Source: Saprospiraceae bacterium (GTDB lineage: Bacteria; Bacteroidota; Bacteroidia; Chitinophagales; Saprospiraceae). From it: a stretch of 64,000 bases of DNA. The stretch is from the NCBI GenBank assembly GCA_016714765.1, contig JADKCF010000004.1:124001-188000 (forward strand). Direction: 5' to 3'. The position numbers and the translations under genes are program-made. A model generated the notes under the pieces. That model worked only from the letters and a program-made list of their open reading frames with translations, had not been told where the DNA came from and ran no database searches. This document shows positions 9,903-19,227 of the stretch, piece after piece. The stretch's first letter is position 1, and the number at the start of each line of letters is the position of its first letter.

Positions 9903-10706
9903 ATGTCACGCATATTGTTGGTATTTTTTGCTATCGCATCGACACTTGTTCACATTGTAGCACAAAAATCATTTCAGCCCAAGCAGGTAGATAATGAATG
10001 GAAAGGCATAATCTATCGCAACGAAAAAACAGGAAATGCTACTTTGCACACCAATGGGTATACCATCGCTTATAATAGCGGTAAAATAAAAACATACTAC
10101 AAAACAAACTACTATCACCTCGAACTGGGATACATGACTGACCCCAGAGAACAAAAACAAAACAGAAACATTCCCCTTTCTTTCAATAAAGTCAGCCAGG
10201 CATTTAAGTTTGGAAAACAAAATTATCTCTATGTACTCAGGGCAGGTAAAGGTACCAAAAGACTGATTACCGACAAAGCCAAGCGCAAAGGGGTAGCTGT
10301 CGGATATAATTATGAAGCAGGGCCTTCCATTGCTTTTTTAAGACCTTATTATCTGGAATTGATTTATAATATAGAACAGGATGGGAGATTTTATAATGAG
10401 CTGAGAGTCGAAAAATATTCAGAAGACAATGCTGTTAAATTTTTGGATTACAATTCAGTCTTCGGTGGGGCTCCCGGAAACAAGGGATGGTCAGAATTAT
10501 CGATAGTGCCAGGCGTACAGGGAAAATTAGGTCTGTTTTTTTCTTTAGGTGCCTTTGAAGAATATGCAAGATCTCTTGAAATAGGGTTAATGGGTGATTT
10601 CTTTATCAAGAAAATCCCTGTCATGGTAGAAACAGATGCCATTAGCTCCAAGCCATATTTTTTAAACTTTTATGCAACCATAGAGTTTGGTAAAAGGACA
10701 AATTGA
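9903..10706 (+). CDS. exported protein of unknown function
   Basis: 267 residues. Signal peptide (MSRILLVFFAIASTLVHIVA-Q), then a Lys/Tyr-rich N-terminal part followed by strand-like segments (GYNYEAGPSIAFLRPYYLEL, LSIVPGVQGKLGLFFSLG) and a final segment ending FYATIEFGKRTN. The overall pattern suggests a beta-rich outer-membrane or periplasmic protein. The lipA start lies 26 bases past the stop on the same strand. I do not recognise a named family, and adjacency to lipA need not mean a shared function. Confidence 0.65.
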   Translation: MSRILLVFFAIASTLVHIVAQKSFQPKQVDNEWKGIIYRNEKTGNATLHTNGYTIAYNSGKIKTYYKTNYYHLELGYMTDPREQKQNRNIPLSFNKVSQAFKFGKQNYLYVLRAGKGTKRLITDKAKRKGVAVGYNYEAGPSIAFLRPYYLELIYNIEQDGRFYNELRVEKYSEDNAVKFLDYNSVFGGAPGNKGWSELSIVPGVQGKLGLFFSLGAFEEYARSLEIGLMGDFFIKKIPVMVETDAISSKPYFLNFYATIEFGKRTN

Positions 10707-10732
10707 TTTATAAATTTTCAGAATAAAATATA

Positions 10733-11611
10733 GTGGACGAACTTCCAGTCTTATCCAACATAGATGCTGTAGAAAAAAGAAAAAAACCGGATTGGTTGCG
10801 TGTAAAACTGCCCATCGGTGAAGATTACAGAAGGGTCAGGCATCTGGTAGATGAATATAAGTTGCATACAATATGTCAAAGCGGAAATTGCCCCAATATG
10901 GGCGAATGCTGGGGTGCAGGTACAGCAACGTTTATGATCCTCGGTAATGTATGCACCCGAAGCTGTTCGTTTTGTGCTGTAAAAACAGGTAGACCCAATG
11001 AATATGATGAAGACGAACCACGGCGTGTTGCCGAAGCAATATTCCTCATGCAGGTAAAACATGCCGTCATCACATCCGTAAACAGAGACGAACTCAAAGA
11101 TAGGGGGGCAGAAGTCTGGCATCAGACCGTAAAAAAAATTAAAGAAGCATCCCCTGCTACCACAATAGAAACATTAATACCAGATGTAAAATCCAATTGG
11201 GAAGCATTGGAAAGAATGATCAGTCCCGGACAGGAAGTCGTATCTCACAATATGGAAACTGTACAAAGCCTTTATCGCAGGGTAAGACCACAAGCCAGAT
11301 ACGAAAGATCACTGGAACAAATACGCAGGACAAAAGACTTTGGAAAAAGGACTAAATCAGGTATCATGGTAGGATTGGGTGAAACCAAAGATGAAGTGTT
11401 ACAGATCATGGATGACCTGTATGCACATGGTTGTGATGTTTTGACTATAGGCCAGTACCTGCAACCCACCAAAATGCATATAGAAGTAGCTGAATTTGTT
11501 CATCCCGATATATTTGCCATGTATAAAGAAGAGGGAGAAAAACGTGGTTTTAATTTTGTGGAGAGTGGACCGCTAGTACGAAGTTCCTATCATGCCGAAC
11601 GACACCTTTGA
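10733..11611 (+). CDS. lipA: lipoyl synthase
   Basis: Radical SAM enzyme that inserts two sulphurs into the octanoyl group on the E2 and GcvH proteins. 292 residues from a GTG start. The auxiliary cluster Cys residues (C48, C53, C59 in CQSGNCPNMGEC) and the radical-SAM Cys residues (C74, C78, C81 in CTRSCSFC) are intact, and RSSYHAE near the C-terminus supplies the conserved Ser ligand. lipB is not adjacent, so the octanoyl transferase must be elsewhere. Length and start are normal for the family. Confidence 0.96.
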   Translation: MDELPVLSNIDAVEKRKKPDWLRVKLPIGEDYRRVRHLVDEYKLHTICQSGNCPNMGECWGAGTATFMILGNVCTRSCSFCAVKTGRPNEYDEDEPRRVAEAIFLMQVKHAVITSVNRDELKDRGAEVWHQTVKKIKEASPATTIETLIPDVKSNWEALERMISPGQEVVSHNMETVQSLYRRVRPQARYERSLEQIRRTKDFGKRTKSGIMVGLGETKDEVLQIMDDLYAHGCDVLTIGQYLQPTKMHIEVAEFVHPDIFAMYKEEGEKRGFNFVESGPLVRSSYHAERHL

Positions 11612-11650
11612 CACCGATATAAAAGTTTTTTAAAAAAATATTTAAATAAA

Positions 11651-11681
11651 TTGTGCAATTTACATAAGAGTTATAAATTTG
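11651..11681 (+). promoter_or_regulatory. promoter of tRNA-Asn
   Basis: TTG at 11651-11653 and TAAATTTG at 11674-11681 with a 20-bp spacer, about 49 bp before the tRNA. Confidence 0.5.
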
Positions 11682-11729
11682 CACCGCATTTGAAAAAACA
11701 AAAGAGCCAACTTAAACTCAATCTCAATT

Positions 11730-11803
11730 GCCCCCTTAGCTCAGTCGGTTAGAGCGACGGACTGTTAATCCGCAGGTCCCAGGTTCAAGTCCTGGAGGGG
11801 GCG
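11730..11803 (+). tRNA. tRNA-Asn (GUU)
   Basis: 74-nt cloverleaf. Acceptor stem GCCCCCT/AGGGGGC (7 bp), D arm GCTC...GAGC, anticodon loop CTGTTAA (anticodon GTT), T arm CCAGG-TTCAAGT-CCTGG, discriminator G as expected for Asn. CCA is not encoded. The outermost anticodon-stem pair (A27-C43) is a mismatch, a small oddity given that the other stems pair perfectly. Confidence 0.96.
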
Positions 11804-11804
11804 C

Positions 11805-11840
11805 AAAAGCCTGGTCAAGTAAAATTGATCAGGCTTTTTT
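11805..11840 (+). terminator. terminator after tRNA-Asn
   Basis: AAAAGCCTGGTCAA pairs with TTGATCAGGCTTTT (14 bp, one G-T) and ends in a T run. It may also act on the converging DUF819 gene. Confidence 0.8.
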
Positions 11841-11870
11841 GTTTGGTATCGTTTTAAACAAACAACAACC

Positions 11871-13202
11871 TTAACCAACGGGCGCAACCAATTCCATCAG
11901 CATAGCACTTAATATCGCTCCATAAGTGCCAATGATATACCCAAAAATAGCCAACAAAACGCCTACACTGGCTAACGAAGGATGAAATGCAGAAGCCATG
12001 ATCGGTGCTGAAGCAGCGCCTCCTATGTTAGCCTGGCTTCCTACAGCAAAAAAGAAATAAGGTGCTTTGATTAATTTTGCGACGATTATTAAGACCAATC
12101 CATGCACCATCATCCATATCAAACCCACAATCATTAAGCCGGGATTGCTCCATACAGATGCAAGGTCCATCCTCATACCGATGGCTGCCACCAATATGTA
12201 AATCAAAACAGTGCCTATTTTACTGGCACCGATGCCTTCGTATTTTTTGATGGGTGTAAAGGAAAACAAAACCCCCAGTACAGTAGCTACAGTCACCATC
12301 CAGAAAAAGCTATCGCCGAATGTACTCAGTATACTGGACGTATCAGCGACCTGAGGCAGAACAGAAATGATTAATTTGGGCAGCATTATACTAGCCCAAT
12401 GCGAGAAGCCCACAGCACCGAAAGTAACTCCAAGCAAGATAATATAATCATCCAGGGATGGGTTTCTGGTAATAGATGCAGAATAAGAGGACACCTTATC
12501 TTTCAAAGTATCAATAGAAGAGTTGTCTGCCTCAAGCCATTTATCAATGGTCTCCCTTTTACCAATGCCATACAACAGTATAGCCATCCAGATATTCGCT
12601 ACTATGATATCTACAAGCACCATAGCTCCATATTTTTCCTGGTTATACTTAAATATTTCCAACATGGCAGTCTGATTAGCTCCTCCTCCTATCCAACTGC
12701 CGGCGATCGTAGAGAGTCCTTTCCATACAGCATCATTTCCTACTCCACCTACCGTTTCAGGCGAAAAAAAAGAAACTAGATACACAGCCAAGGGACCACC
12801 AAGTATCACACCGACGGTACCAGCCAGAAACATAATCAATGCTTTACTGCCAAGTCCCATTAAAGCTTTGAGATCTATGCTAAGTGTGAGTAAAATCAGG
12901 GCAGCAGGCAATAATAGTCTGCTTGCCACTTTATAGATGGAAAGCTTTGCAATGACAGGTTTTAGATTCTCATCCAGTAACGGTTGACCGGAGGTATCCA
13001 GTACATTCCACTCAGGGGCAATGACACCCAGAGAAGTCAATATGGAGGGTAACAAATAACACATCATCAGGGACGGGAAAAAAACATAAAATTTTTTCCA
13101 GAATGGATGAGTGCCTGATGAAGTATAAAAAATGAATGCCAAAATTAGCATCAGTATCCCGAATACAACAAAATCATCAGTAAACAATGGCGGATATTTC
13201 AT
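11871..13202 (-). CDS. DUF819 family membrane protein
   Basis: 443 residues, almost entirely hydrophobic helices (about 10-12 predicted segments) with a Gly-rich re-entrant-looking stretch (TIAGSWIGGGANQTAML) and a second one near the end (GSQANIGGAASAPIM). This matches the DUF819 (YjcL-like) family, whose fold resembles secondary transporters of the bile acid/anion permease type; the substrate is unknown. It converges on tRNA-Asn and has a 365-bp upstream region shared divergently with the glycogen-synthase-like gene. Confidence 0.82.
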   Translation of the reverse strand: MKYPPLFTDDFVVFGILMLILAFIFYTSSGTHPFWKKFYVFFPSLMMCYLLPSILTSLGVIAPEWNVLDTSGQPLLDENLKPVIAKLSIYKVASRLLLPAALILLTLSIDLKALMGLGSKALIMFLAGTVGVILGGPLAVYLVSFFSPETVGGVGNDAVWKGLSTIAGSWIGGGANQTAMLEIFKYNQEKYGAMVLVDIIVANIWMAILLYGIGKRETIDKWLEADNSSIDTLKDKVSSYSASITRNPSLDDYIILLGVTFGAVGFSHWASIMLPKLIISVLPQVADTSSILSTFGDSFFWMVTVATVLGVLFSFTPIKKYEGIGASKIGTVLIYILVAAIGMRMDLASVWSNPGLMIVGLIWMMVHGLVLIIVAKLIKAPYFFFAVGSQANIGGAASAPIMASAFHPSLASVGVLLAIFGYIIGTYGAILSAMLMELVAPVG

Positions 13203-13567
13203 ACAGTTTTTATTTTACTTTTTATCCAAAGAAGAATGTGCACAGACCTTTAAGAAATGTGTGTCTGACCATGATGTTTAAATATTTATCTTCAGCCTAT
13301 TCATTTCTCCGACAAAACTAATCAATAAAACATTTTTTCAAATAATAACATTCTGAGGGTTAACAATAATTATATATTCACTCCAGAAGTCTTGGTTTTT
13401 TACACCTTTTTCAGCCAAAATCTTACTTCCCAGGTCTTTAGCAAAAATCTATATTACATTGATTTTCAGATATTTTTATTTTTCCTTCTTAAATATAGTG
13501 AAATTATCAGAAAATTAGTATTATCTTTGCACGCATTTTTAAAAATTTCATTCAATATGAATATATT
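13203..13567. other. 365-bp divergent intergenic region
   Basis: AT-rich spacer between the divergent DUF819 and GT5 genes. Apart from the -7 box at 13522-13529, no ORF with coding character, hairpin or repeat was recognised. Confidence 0.6.
13522..13529 (+). promoter_or_regulatory. -7 box for the GT5-DUF4270-glmS-DUF4290 cluster
   Basis: TATCTTTG matches TAnnTTTG and lies 39 bp before the ATG at 13568. No clear TTTG -33 box was found. Confidence 0.4.
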
Positions 13568-14379
13568 ATGAGTAAAAAGAAAGTTTTATTCGTTACTCAG
13601 GAGTTGAATCCTTACACAGAAATTTCCTTTTTATCTGATCTTGCCCGTAAAATCCCTCACTATGCAGCCAACGAAGGATATGAATTAAGGGTTTTGATGC
13701 CCAAGTTTGGAATCATCAATGAAAGACGGCACAGACTTCATGAAGTGGTAAGACTTTCTGGAATGAATATCATTGTAGATGACGAAGATTATCCACTGAT
13801 AATCAAAGTAGCATCGCTGCCAGGTGCACGATTACAGGTATATTTTTAGATAATGAAGAGTTTTTTAAAAGAAAATCTGTTTTTCATGATGAAGACAATG
13901 TACCTTTTACAGACAATCAGGAGAGGTTGGTTTTCTTTTGTAAAGGTGTCATGGAGACTGTCAAAAAATTTGGATGGTCACCAGACATAGTACATTTGCA
14001 CGGACAAATCACCAGTCTGATACCTTTATACATGAAAAAAGCTTATAAAAACGACCCTGTATTTGCAGACGCTAAAATAATCTATTCAGTTTACAATAAT
14101 GAATTGAGCGATTCGTTTGATTCTAAGTTTTTAAACATTGCTGCTATCAATGATCTAGAGCCTGAAGACCTTGATGTTTTCAAAGAAGATGGTAAAATTA
14201 ATCTCGATCTGGGAGCAATAAAATATTCTGACGGAATCATCTCAGGAAGCGAATCGTCCAATGATATCGTTAAGAAATATGGAGAAGAAAATAATAAACC
14301 GTTTCAGACGAGCCCTGAAGGAATCGATTTATTAGCACAAGCTTCCGTTGAGTTTTATAAAACCCTTTTTGAAGAGTAA
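13568..14379 (+). CDS. glycogen/starch synthase-like protein, GT5 catalytic half only (one frame break)
   Basis: Two frames join into about 270 residues: KKVLFVTQELNPYTEISFLSDLARKIP then PDIVHLHGQITSLIPLYMK. This corresponds to the N-terminal GT5 domain of glycogen synthase; the C-terminal GT1-like nucleotide-sugar half is missing. Short versions at this locus are common in Bacteroidota, so the length is probably natural and classical glycogen synthesis is doubtful. The break is a one-base loss in a T5 run (13843-13847): restoring one T turns VYF-stop into VYFLDNEEFFKRK. It heads a same-strand cluster with a DUF4270 lipoprotein, glmS and DUF4290. Confidence 0.8.
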
Positions 14380-14394
14380 GAAAAATTGAATAAC

Positions 14395-15774
14395 ATGTCA
14401 AAAAAAACAATTTCAAACCTGAGCTGGGTTTTGATGATTGCAGTAAGTTTTGTGTGGAGCTGTCAGGACCCTATACTGGTAGGAAATGATTTGCTGGATG
14501 ACGAAAGACTGGAGTTGAAAGTTTCTGACAACTTCGACCTGAGCAGCCAGACAATAGTCGGTGAAAAAGTAACTACATACCGCCCTTCTGTAGACACAAG
14601 AACATATTTACTGGGGCAACTCAATGATGATTTGTTTGGCAAAGTCTCTGCTGAATTGTATATGAAATTCAATATGCTATCATCCACCAAAGCAAACTAT
14701 CATCTCGAACAATTACTCAAGTTCGACTCCCTGGTACTTGTATTGGGGTATGACAGTCTCGCAACTTATGCCAGATCCATTGCTGCTCAAAAAATAGAGG
14801 TCCTTGAACTTAGTGAAAGTTTTGCAGAAAAAGACACATTTTACTCTGATGCCAGTTTTCAATTTAAACCCGATCCATTGGCAGTTTTTTCTACTGTTAT
14901 CAGGCCTAAAGATTCTGTATCTGTTGTAAACCACGTGACCAGAAAAGTTGTCAGACAAGCACCGCAGCTCAGGATCAAACTGTCGAATGACTTCGGAACT
15001 AAACTCATCAATGATGAGAATGCTGCTAAAAATGATACTGCATTTGCCGAATTATTCAAAGGAATTTATATCAAATCTACACCTGTTTCTTCTGACCCTT
15101 TTATATATGGCTTTAACTTGACAGATGGTGCACTATCTACCCAAAACCCGGTAAATAAGCTCATCATGTATTACAATGTTGCGTCAGGCGACACTACACT
15201 CAGAAAAACTTATGAATATCTGATTAATACAGCGACAATCAACAGATATGTACATGACAGAACGGGTAGTAAGGTAGAAGAGTTTATTCTAAATCCTGCG
15301 AAAGGAGACTCTTTGACTTTTCTTCAAGGTGTAGGTGGAGTAAAAACCATAGTTAAATTTAATGATCTTAAATTGAATGACTCATTATTGATAAATAAAG
15401 CAGAACTCGAAGTGACCGTTGCTCAGGTTTCAGGTCAAAATGGTGCTTACGATCCGCCACTGCAGTTGATAGCAAGTCACAAAAAAAGTGATGGTAAATT
15501 AGAGTTAATAAAAGATATTTCTCAGCTTATTAATACTGGCGTTAATTTTTCTACTGTTTTTGGTGGAAAACCAGTAGAGTCAAATAATGTGATCACTTAT
15601 ACGATAAATATAACAAATCATATAAAAAGTGCAGTAAAAGACAGTAGCTATGCCTCAGATCTCTATCTGGGTATCCTTACTGAATCTGAAACTGCAAGAA
15701 GGGCAGTACTTTATGGTGCCGGGCATAGTACCTACCCCATGAAGTTGAAAATAACTTATACTAAAAACAAATAA
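14395..15774 (+). CDS. DUF4270 family lipoprotein
   Basis: 459 residues from ATG 14395 (the frame also opens at TTG 14386). Signal with lipobox (VSFVWSC) followed by QDPILVGNDLLDDERLELKV and a beta-rich body. The start region with its VGNDLL-type motif and the genomic position are characteristic of DUF4270. Exposure on the outer membrane is likely, the function is unknown. It starts 15 bases after the GT5 gene and glmS follows after 12 bases, so the genes are probably co-transcribed. Confidence 0.85.
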   Translation: MSKKTISNLSWVLMIAVSFVWSCQDPILVGNDLLDDERLELKVSDNFDLSSQTIVGEKVTTYRPSVDTRTYLLGQLNDDLFGKVSAELYMKFNMLSSTKANYHLEQLLKFDSLVLVLGYDSLATYARSIAAQKIEVLELSESFAEKDTFYSDASFQFKPDPLAVFSTVIRPKDSVSVVNHVTRKVVRQAPQLRIKLSNDFGTKLINDENAAKNDTAFAELFKGIYIKSTPVSSDPFIYGFNLTDGALSTQNPVNKLIMYYNVASGDTTLRKTYEYLINTATINRYVHDRTGSKVEEFILNPAKGDSLTFLQGVGGVKTIVKFNDLKLNDSLLINKAELEVTVAQVSGQNGAYDPPLQLIASHKKSDGKLELIKDISQLINTGVNFSTVFGGKPVESNNVITYTINITNHIKSAVKDSSYASDLYLGILTESETARRAVLYGAGHSTYPMKLKITYTKNK

Positions 15775-15786
15775 AATATAAAATAT

Positions 15787-17625
15787 ATGTGTGGTATTGT
15801 AGCTTACATTGGTACACAGCAGGCATATCCGATCATACTTGAAGGCCTTAAAAGGCTCGAATACAGAGGTTATGACAGCGCAGGTATATCTGTCCTCAAT
15901 GGTGATATAAAAACAGTAAAGAAGAAAGGCAAAGTATCCAAGCTGGAGGCTGCAGCAAAAGACCAGGATGTATCAGGTCATATAGGTATCGGACATACCA
16001 GGTGGGCTACTCATGGAAAACCAGATGATATCAATGCGCACCCCCATCTTTCCGGCAACGGCAGACTGGCCCTTATACATAATGGTATCATCGAGAATTA
16101 CTCGACTTTAAAAAAAGCACTTTCGGAGATTGGGCACACGTTCAAAAGTGAAACTGATACCGAAGTACTGGTACACCTCATAGAAGAATACCAGAAAAGA
16201 GACAACCTCAGCTTGAGTCAGGCAGTACGCCGTGCCCTCGAAAAAGCTATCGGAGCATATGCCATAGTAGTCATAGATAAAGAAAACCCTGACATCATCG
16301 TAGGCGCCAGAAAATCAAGTCCTCTAGTGATGGGTATAGGTGAAGATGAGTATTTTTTGGCATCAGATGCATCACCTATTATCAAATATACAAATAAAGT
16401 CATCTATCTTAATGATGAGGAGATTGTCACTATCCACCATAATGGCAGCTATGAAATCATCAACCTCAAAAATGAAGTTCAGCAGCCTGAGGTACACGAA
16501 CTGGACCTGAAACTGGAAGAGCTCGAAAAAGAAGGCTATGATCATTTTATGCTTAAGGAAATATATCAGCAACCTACCACCATCAGCGAAAGTATGAGAG
16601 GCCGTATCAATGCCCACGATGGCTGGGTCATGGTAGGAGGGATGCAACAATATATCAACAGAATCATGAATGCCAAGCGTATCATTTTTGCAGCTTGCGG
16701 TACATCATGGCACTCAGCCTTAGTAGCAGAATACATTATAGAAGAACTGGCGAGGATTCCGGTAGAAGTTGAATATGCATCAGAACTAAGATACAGAAAT
16801 CCGATCATCAATGCAGATGATGTGGTCATAGCCATATCTCAATCAGGCGAAACTGCTGATACCCTGGCTGCTCTAGAGCTGGCCAAAGAAAAGGGTGCCC
16901 TTATTTATGGCCTGGTCAATGTGGTGGGTTCGTCCATTGCAAGAATCACTCACTGTGGCTCCTATACGCACGCAGGACCTGAGATAGGTGTTGCGTCCAC
17001 CAAAGCATTTACCAGCCAGCTTACAGTACTCACTCTGATGGCCCTCAATCTGGGACATCGCAGAGGGACAATCTCTGAAGATTACTTCAGACAGCTAGCT
17101 TATGCCCTTGAGAGTATCCCTGCTAAAGTAGAAAAAGTCTTGCAACAAAATGAAAAAATTAAATTTATAGCCAGCGAAATTAAAGATGTATCCAACGCAC
17201 TTTATCTGGGCAGAGGATATAACTTTCCTGTAGCTTTGGAAGGCGCATTAAAACTTAAGGAAATATCCTATATCCATGCTGAAGGATATCCTGCTGCAGA
17301 GATGAAACACGGACCTATAGCGCTGATAGACGAAAATATGCCTGTAATCATCATTGCGACCAATAAGTCAGCATATGACAAAGTAGCCAGTAATATCCAG
17401 GAGGTAAAAGCCAGAAAAGCAATAGTTATCTCCATCGTAACCGAAGGTGATACTAAAATAAAGGAAATGTCAGACTACTGTATAGAAATACCTGAAACAG
17501 AAGAACCTTTGACACCACTTTTGTCTGTAATCCCATTACAACTTCTGGCCTATCATATCGCTGTGTACAGGGGCTGTGATGTAGATCAGCCGCGTAATTT
17601 AGCAAAATCAGTAACCGTAGAATAA
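15787..17625 (+). CDS. glmS: glutamine-fructose-6-phosphate aminotransferase (isomerizing)
   Basis: Makes glucosamine-6-phosphate from fructose-6-phosphate and glutamine, the entry step to peptidoglycan and LPS amino sugars. 612 residues. Starts MCGIVAYIG with the Cys2 nucleophile of the N-terminal glutaminase domain (GHTRWATHG visible), followed by two SIS domains (FAACGTSWHSALVAEY; LYLGRGYNFPVALEGALKLKE) and the C-terminal DQPRNLAKSVTVE. No glmS ribozyme is expected or seen: only 12 bases separate it from the upstream gene. Confidence 0.97.
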   Translation: MCGIVAYIGTQQAYPIILEGLKRLEYRGYDSAGISVLNGDIKTVKKKGKVSKLEAAAKDQDVSGHIGIGHTRWATHGKPDDINAHPHLSGNGRLALIHNGIIENYSTLKKALSEIGHTFKSETDTEVLVHLIEEYQKRDNLSLSQAVRRALEKAIGAYAIVVIDKENPDIIVGARKSSPLVMGIGEDEYFLASDASPIIKYTNKVIYLNDEEIVTIHHNGSYEIINLKNEVQQPEVHELDLKLEELEKEGYDHFMLKEIYQQPTTISESMRGRINAHDGWVMVGGMQQYINRIMNAKRIIFAACGTSWHSALVAEYIIEELARIPVEVEYASELRYRNPIINADDVVIAISQSGETADTLAALELAKEKGALIYGLVNVVGSSIARITHCGSYTHAGPEIGVASTKAFTSQLTVLTLMALNLGHRRGTISEDYFRQLAYALESIPAKVEKVLQQNEKIKFIASEIKDVSNALYLGRGYNFPVALEGALKLKEISYIHAEGYPAAEMKHGPIALIDENMPVIIIATNKSAYDKVASNIQEVKARKAIVISIVTEGDTKIKEMSDYCIEIPETEEPLTPLLSVIPLQLLAYHIAVYRGCDVDQPRNLAKSVTVE

Positions 17626-17643
17626 AATATTAATATAGCCGGA

Positions 17644-18348
17644 ATGAAAAAGTCATTAAGTCTTGAATATAACTCTACCAGAGACAAGCTTCAGTTTTCA
17701 GAATATGGACGAAGTGTCCAGAAGCTGATTCAATATGCAAAATCCATTGAAAGCAAAGCGGAAAGACAGCGAGTAGTAGAGGAAATAGTAGAACTAATCA
17801 ATCAACTCAACCCTCAGACAAAAAATGTGCTGGAATATAAACAAAAACTTTGGAGACATGTCTTTCAGATGGCTGATTATGAGCTCGATGTAGATCATCC
17901 ATATGGCGAACATCCTACCGCAGAGGACAATCGATTCAGACCTGACAAAGTACCCTACCCTCAGCACGAATTCAACTGGAGACATTATGGGTATAATATA
18001 AGGGTGATGATAGATAAAGCACTTAAAATGGAAGACGGCCCAGTCAAACAAGGTTATACAGAGACGATTCTCTCATATATGAAACTGTCTTACAGGACAT
18101 GGAATAAGGAACACTTTGTTAGTGACGATATAATAATATCTGACCTCTCAGTCATGTCTGGCAACAAATTATCGGTAGACGATGACCATACTATTCAGGT
18201 AGTGACAAAAAATAATTTGCCTAATTCTAACGTCAATACCTTCAAAACACCAAGATATAAAGGAAAACCTTCCAATAACCAACCCAACAAAAATCAGGTC
18301 AATAAAAACAGACCACCAAGTAATCAAAACAGAAATAAGCCCAAGTAA
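17644..18348 (+). CDS. DUF4290 family protein
   Basis: 234 residues, cytoplasmic-looking (no signal). The conserved core spans about 1-165 (LEYNSTRDKL, EYGRSVQKLI, LDVDHPYGEHPT, EFNWRHYGYNIRVMI). The tail is a low-complexity Asn/Lys/Pro-rich stretch (about 195-234). DUF4290 is a Bacteroidota-restricted family repeatedly found downstream of glmS; its function is unknown. 18 bases separate it from glmS. The basic, Asn-rich tail could bind nucleic acid or an acidic surface, but that is speculation. Confidence 0.85.
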   Translation: MKKSLSLEYNSTRDKLQFSEYGRSVQKLIQYAKSIESKAERQRVVEEIVELINQLNPQTKNVLEYKQKLWRHVFQMADYELDVDHPYGEHPTAEDNRFRPDKVPYPQHEFNWRHYGYNIRVMIDKALKMEDGPVKQGYTETILSYMKLSYRTWNKEHFVSDDIIISDLSVMSGNKLSVDDDHTIQVVTKNNLPNSNVNTFKTPRYKGKPSNNQPNKNQVNKNRPPSNQNRNKPK

Positions 18349-18437
18349 AAATACCTTCCTGCACATCTGAATAACATGAATGGCGCATCTATTTTAATAT
18401 TATCCAATAGTAATCAAACTCAAAATCAAGCCTGACT

Positions 18438-19226
18438 TTGGATATCTTAAAAAATGTTGCCCATAATAAATCAGATATTTTGAATATCATGAAGGATGCC
18501 TCTGAAGCCATCCTAAAAATCTACAGGAGTTCCACATATACTACCTTGACTAAAACGGATGAGACCCCTGTAACAGATGCTGATATTTTAGCCAACGATA
18601 TGATTACAAAATTTCTCAACCGTAAATTTCCTGATATCCCGGTTATTTCCGAGGAGACCGAGTTGCTTCCTTACGAATTCAGAAAGAAGCGGGATTATGT
18701 GTGGTTGCTGGACCCGCTGGATGGAACAAAAGAATTTATCAATCAAACAGATGAATTTAGTATCAATCTTGCATTAGTTTATAAAGGAAGTCCAGTGGCT
18801 GGATTTATCTCTTTGCCTGTGTACTCCCACTTATACTATGCAATACATGGCGAAGGTGCTTATCAGCTTAAAGATGGGTATGAAGTTAGATTGAATGCTT
18901 CCACTTTTTCACTGGACCAACCACTATTAAAAGTTGTTATCAGCAGAAATCACATGGATTTACAAACAAAAACATACATAGACAAACTGAAAGATCCTGA
19001 ACTTATCACTCTTGGAAGTGCTTTAAAATTTACGAGCATAGCAAAAGGCGAAGCAGATTACTATCCACGCATGATCCATATCAAAGAATGGGATACAGCA
19101 GCTGGTCAGATCATTATAGAAGAAGCCGGAGGAAGCCTTACTGACGCAAATACCGGTCTGCCACTTATGTATAATAAGTCATCAATGGTCAATCCATACT
19201 TCATCGCTTGCGGCAAAATCATATAA
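18438..19226 (+). CDS. cysQ: 3'(2'),5'-bisphosphate nucleotidase (CysQ family)
   Basis: Inositol-monophosphatase-fold enzyme that hydrolyses 3'-phosphoadenosine 5'-phosphate, a by-product of sulfate assimilation. 262 residues. Metal-binding signatures: SEETE, then LDPLDGTKEF (Asp pair), and EWDTAAGQIIIEEAGG near the C-terminus. The start is a TTG; the first ATG is 17 codons in and would remove part of helix 1, so TTG is preferred. Sulfate-assimilation genes are not adjacent. The downstream glycosyltransferase begins 1 base after its stop. Confidence 0.88.
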   Translation: MDILKNVAHNKSDILNIMKDASEAILKIYRSSTYTTLTKTDETPVTDADILANDMITKFLNRKFPDIPVISEETELLPYEFRKKRDYVWLLDPLDGTKEFINQTDEFSINLALVYKGSPVAGFISLPVYSHLYYAIHGEGAYQLKDGYEVRLNASTFSLDQPLLKVVISRNHMDLQTKTYIDKLKDPELITLGSALKFTSIAKGEADYYPRMIHIKEWDTAAGQIIIEEAGGSLTDANTGLPLMYNKSSMVNPYFIACGKII

Positions 19227-19227
19227 A

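Noticed and set aside
15775..15786. glmS ribozyme
   Set aside because: Only 12 bases precede glmS; no room for the structure.
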